A DNA stretch of 6,757 bases. Source: JBFHRB01 sp041591915. GTDB taxonomy: Bacteria > Actinomycetota > Nitriliruptoria > Nitriliruptorales > Nitriliruptoraceae. Shown one piece after another: positions 5,774 to 6,757 of this stretch. The notes below the pieces were generated by a model. It saw nothing but the letters and a program-made list of their open reading frames with translations, did not search any database and was not told the origin of the DNA. The stretch's first letter is position 1; each line of letters begins with the position of its first letter. The stretch is taken from contig JBFHRB010000184.1 of NCBI GenBank assembly GCA_041591915.1, forward strand, positions 1 through 6,757. Direction: 5' to 3'. Position numbers and translations under genes: made by a program.

Positions 5774-6757
5774 TCAGGCGGCGTCCCACCTCACCTGCAG
5801 CTGCTCAGGTGCGCGCAGCGGCCCACCCACCGGGAGCGATCCTGTCGGGTCGTCGAGTCGCAGCCCGGGCAGCCGGTCGAGGAGCGTGTCGAGCGCCACG
5901 CTGATCTCGTGCGTCGCGAGGTGCGAGCCCGGACAGAACTTCGGACCACTGCCGAACGTGACGACGTCCGCCTGGGAGCGCTCCGGGTCGAAGCGGTCGG
6001 GCTCGCCGAACACGGCCGGGTCGCGGTTGGCGCCGGCGATCCCGAGCAGCAGGAAGCTGTGCTCGGGGAGCAGCTGCCCCTCGAGCTCGGTCGGCCGCAT
6101 GATGAGGCGGGGCAGGACCGAGACGGGCGGGTCGTAGCGCAGCCCCTCCCGCACCGCGCCAGCCCGGAGCTCCGGCTCCCGCCGCACCAGTTCGAGCAGG
6201 TCCGGCCGGTGCAGCAGCGCCGACAGGAGGTTGCCCATCCCGTGGGCGGTCGTGCTGGCCCCGACCGCGAAGAGCAGGCGGACGTGCGCGAGCACCTCCT
6301 CGTCGGTGAACCGCACGCCGTCGCGCTCCGCCGCGAGCAGGCCGCTCAGCACGTCATCGGTCGGCTCCGCGCGGCGGGCGGCGACCACCTCGCCGACGTG
6401 GAGGTCGAACTCGGCGCGCGCCTGCCCGGCGAGCTCGGGGTTCATGGCGTGGGACAGCAGCCCCGCGGCCCAGCGCCGCGTGTCCTCCTCGCGCGACTGC
6501 GGCAGCCCGAGCTTGCGGGCGATCGCCAGGTACGGCAGCACCGAGGTGAACTCCGCCACCAGGTCGCACGCGCCCCGCTCGACGAAACGGTCCGCGAGCT
6601 CGTCGGCGAGCCGTCCGAGCCGTGCCGCGTCGAAGCGCTCGATCGCGCGTGAGCGGAAGGCGGGCGTGGCGAGCCTGCGGAGCTGGTCGTGCTCCTGCCC
6701 GTGCGCGTCGATGAAGGTGTGGCCGATGATGGGCAGCGTCGACAGCTGGTAGGTCGG
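5774..6757 (-). CDS. cytochrome P450 (N-terminus off window)
   Basis: 327 residues open to the right edge; roughly the first 70-80 residues of a usual 400-aa bacterial P450 lie outside, and no start is visible. Fragment landmarks in order: the C-helix HDQLRR (23-28) whose His/Arg contact heme propionates; the I-helix LLFAVGASTTAHGMGN (161-176); the K-helix ExxR as EGLR (204-207); GANRDPAVFGEPDRFDPER (about 242-260); and the heme-binding loop FGSGPKFCPG (268-277) with the iron-ligating cysteine at fragment residue 275, encoded at 5933-5935. No membrane anchor is seen in the portion present, in keeping with soluble bacterial P450s that take electrons from a ferredoxin partner. No ferredoxin or reductase gene is adjacent in the window. 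The I-helix acid usually before Thr is Ser here. The substrate cannot be read from sequence. Confidence 0.95.
   Translation of the reverse strand, partial: PTYQLSTLPIIGHTFIDAHGQEHDQLRRLATPAFRSRAIERFDAARLGRLADELADRFVERGACDLVAEFTSVLPYLAIARKLGLPQSREEDTRRWAAGLLSHAMNPELAGQARAEFDLHVGEVVAARRAEPTDDVLSGLLAAERDGVRFTDEEVLAHVRLLFAVGASTTAHGMGNLLSALLHRPDLLELVRREPELRAGAVREGLRYDPPVSVLPRLIMRPTELEGQLLPEHSFLLLGIAGANRDPAVFGEPDRFDPERSQADVVTFGSGPKFCPGSHLATHEISVALDTLLDRLPGLRLDDPTGSLPVGGPLRAPEQLQVRWDAA

Noticed and set aside
4136..6652. An 838-codon open frame on the plus strand across the lipoprotein and P450 genes
   Set aside because: It is antisense to two well-supported genes, is Arg/Pro/Gly-rich low-complexity translation with no recognisable domain, and arises because stop codons are rare in GC-rich DNA.

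Overview
This window is very GC-rich (about 70% by eye, not counted). Its coding strands carry strong third-position G/C, GTG starts appear beside ATG, and neighbouring genes overlap by a few bases. Together with the protein families present (a soluble bacterial-type cytochrome P450, a DUF1214 protein, a kelch lipoprotein with a Ser/Gly-rich linker), this points to an actinobacterium. The sequence alone does not fix the order or genus. There are no rRNA or tRNA genes, CRISPR arrays, insertion sequences or phage genes, and I see no recognisable defence system.

Layout, left to right. (1) 1-1040, minus strand: an FAD/NAD(P)-dependent oxidoreductase of the FSP1/AIFM2-NDH-2-like group, whose C-terminus runs off the left edge. 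(2) 1041-1148: a divergent intergenic region that is unusually palindromic, with three adjoining inverted repeats. (3) 1149-4185, plus strand: a tight three-gene operon. It encodes a membrane DUF1295/steroid-5-alpha-reductase-like protein, a DUF1214 protein, and an RlmM-like 2'-O-ribose methyltransferase with a complete K-D-K-E tetrad. Both junctions are stop/start overlaps (TGATG or ATGA type), so the three are probably translationally coupled. (4) 4163-5701, minus strand: a lipoprotein with a four-cysteine, probably NTF2-like N-terminal domain and a six-repeat kelch propeller. It converges on the operon, and the two genes overlap tail to tail by 23 bp, with a 17-bp palindrome at the overlap. 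(5) 5774-6757, minus strand: a cytochrome P450 whose N-terminus lies beyond the right edge; its I-helix acidic residue is replaced by serine.

How the genes may work together. The oxidoreductase and the operon share a promoter region and could be co-regulated. The steroid-reductase-like membrane protein, the quinone-oxidoreductase-like flavoprotein and the P450 are all redox enzymes that could act on lipophilic substrates, but no common pathway is demonstrated. The rRNA-methyltransferase-like gene does not obviously fit that theme. The most notable items are the operon of two poorly characterised families with an RlmM-like enzyme, the NTF2-like plus kelch lipoprotein, and the palindromic divergent promoter region. 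Nothing here amounts to a clearly new system.
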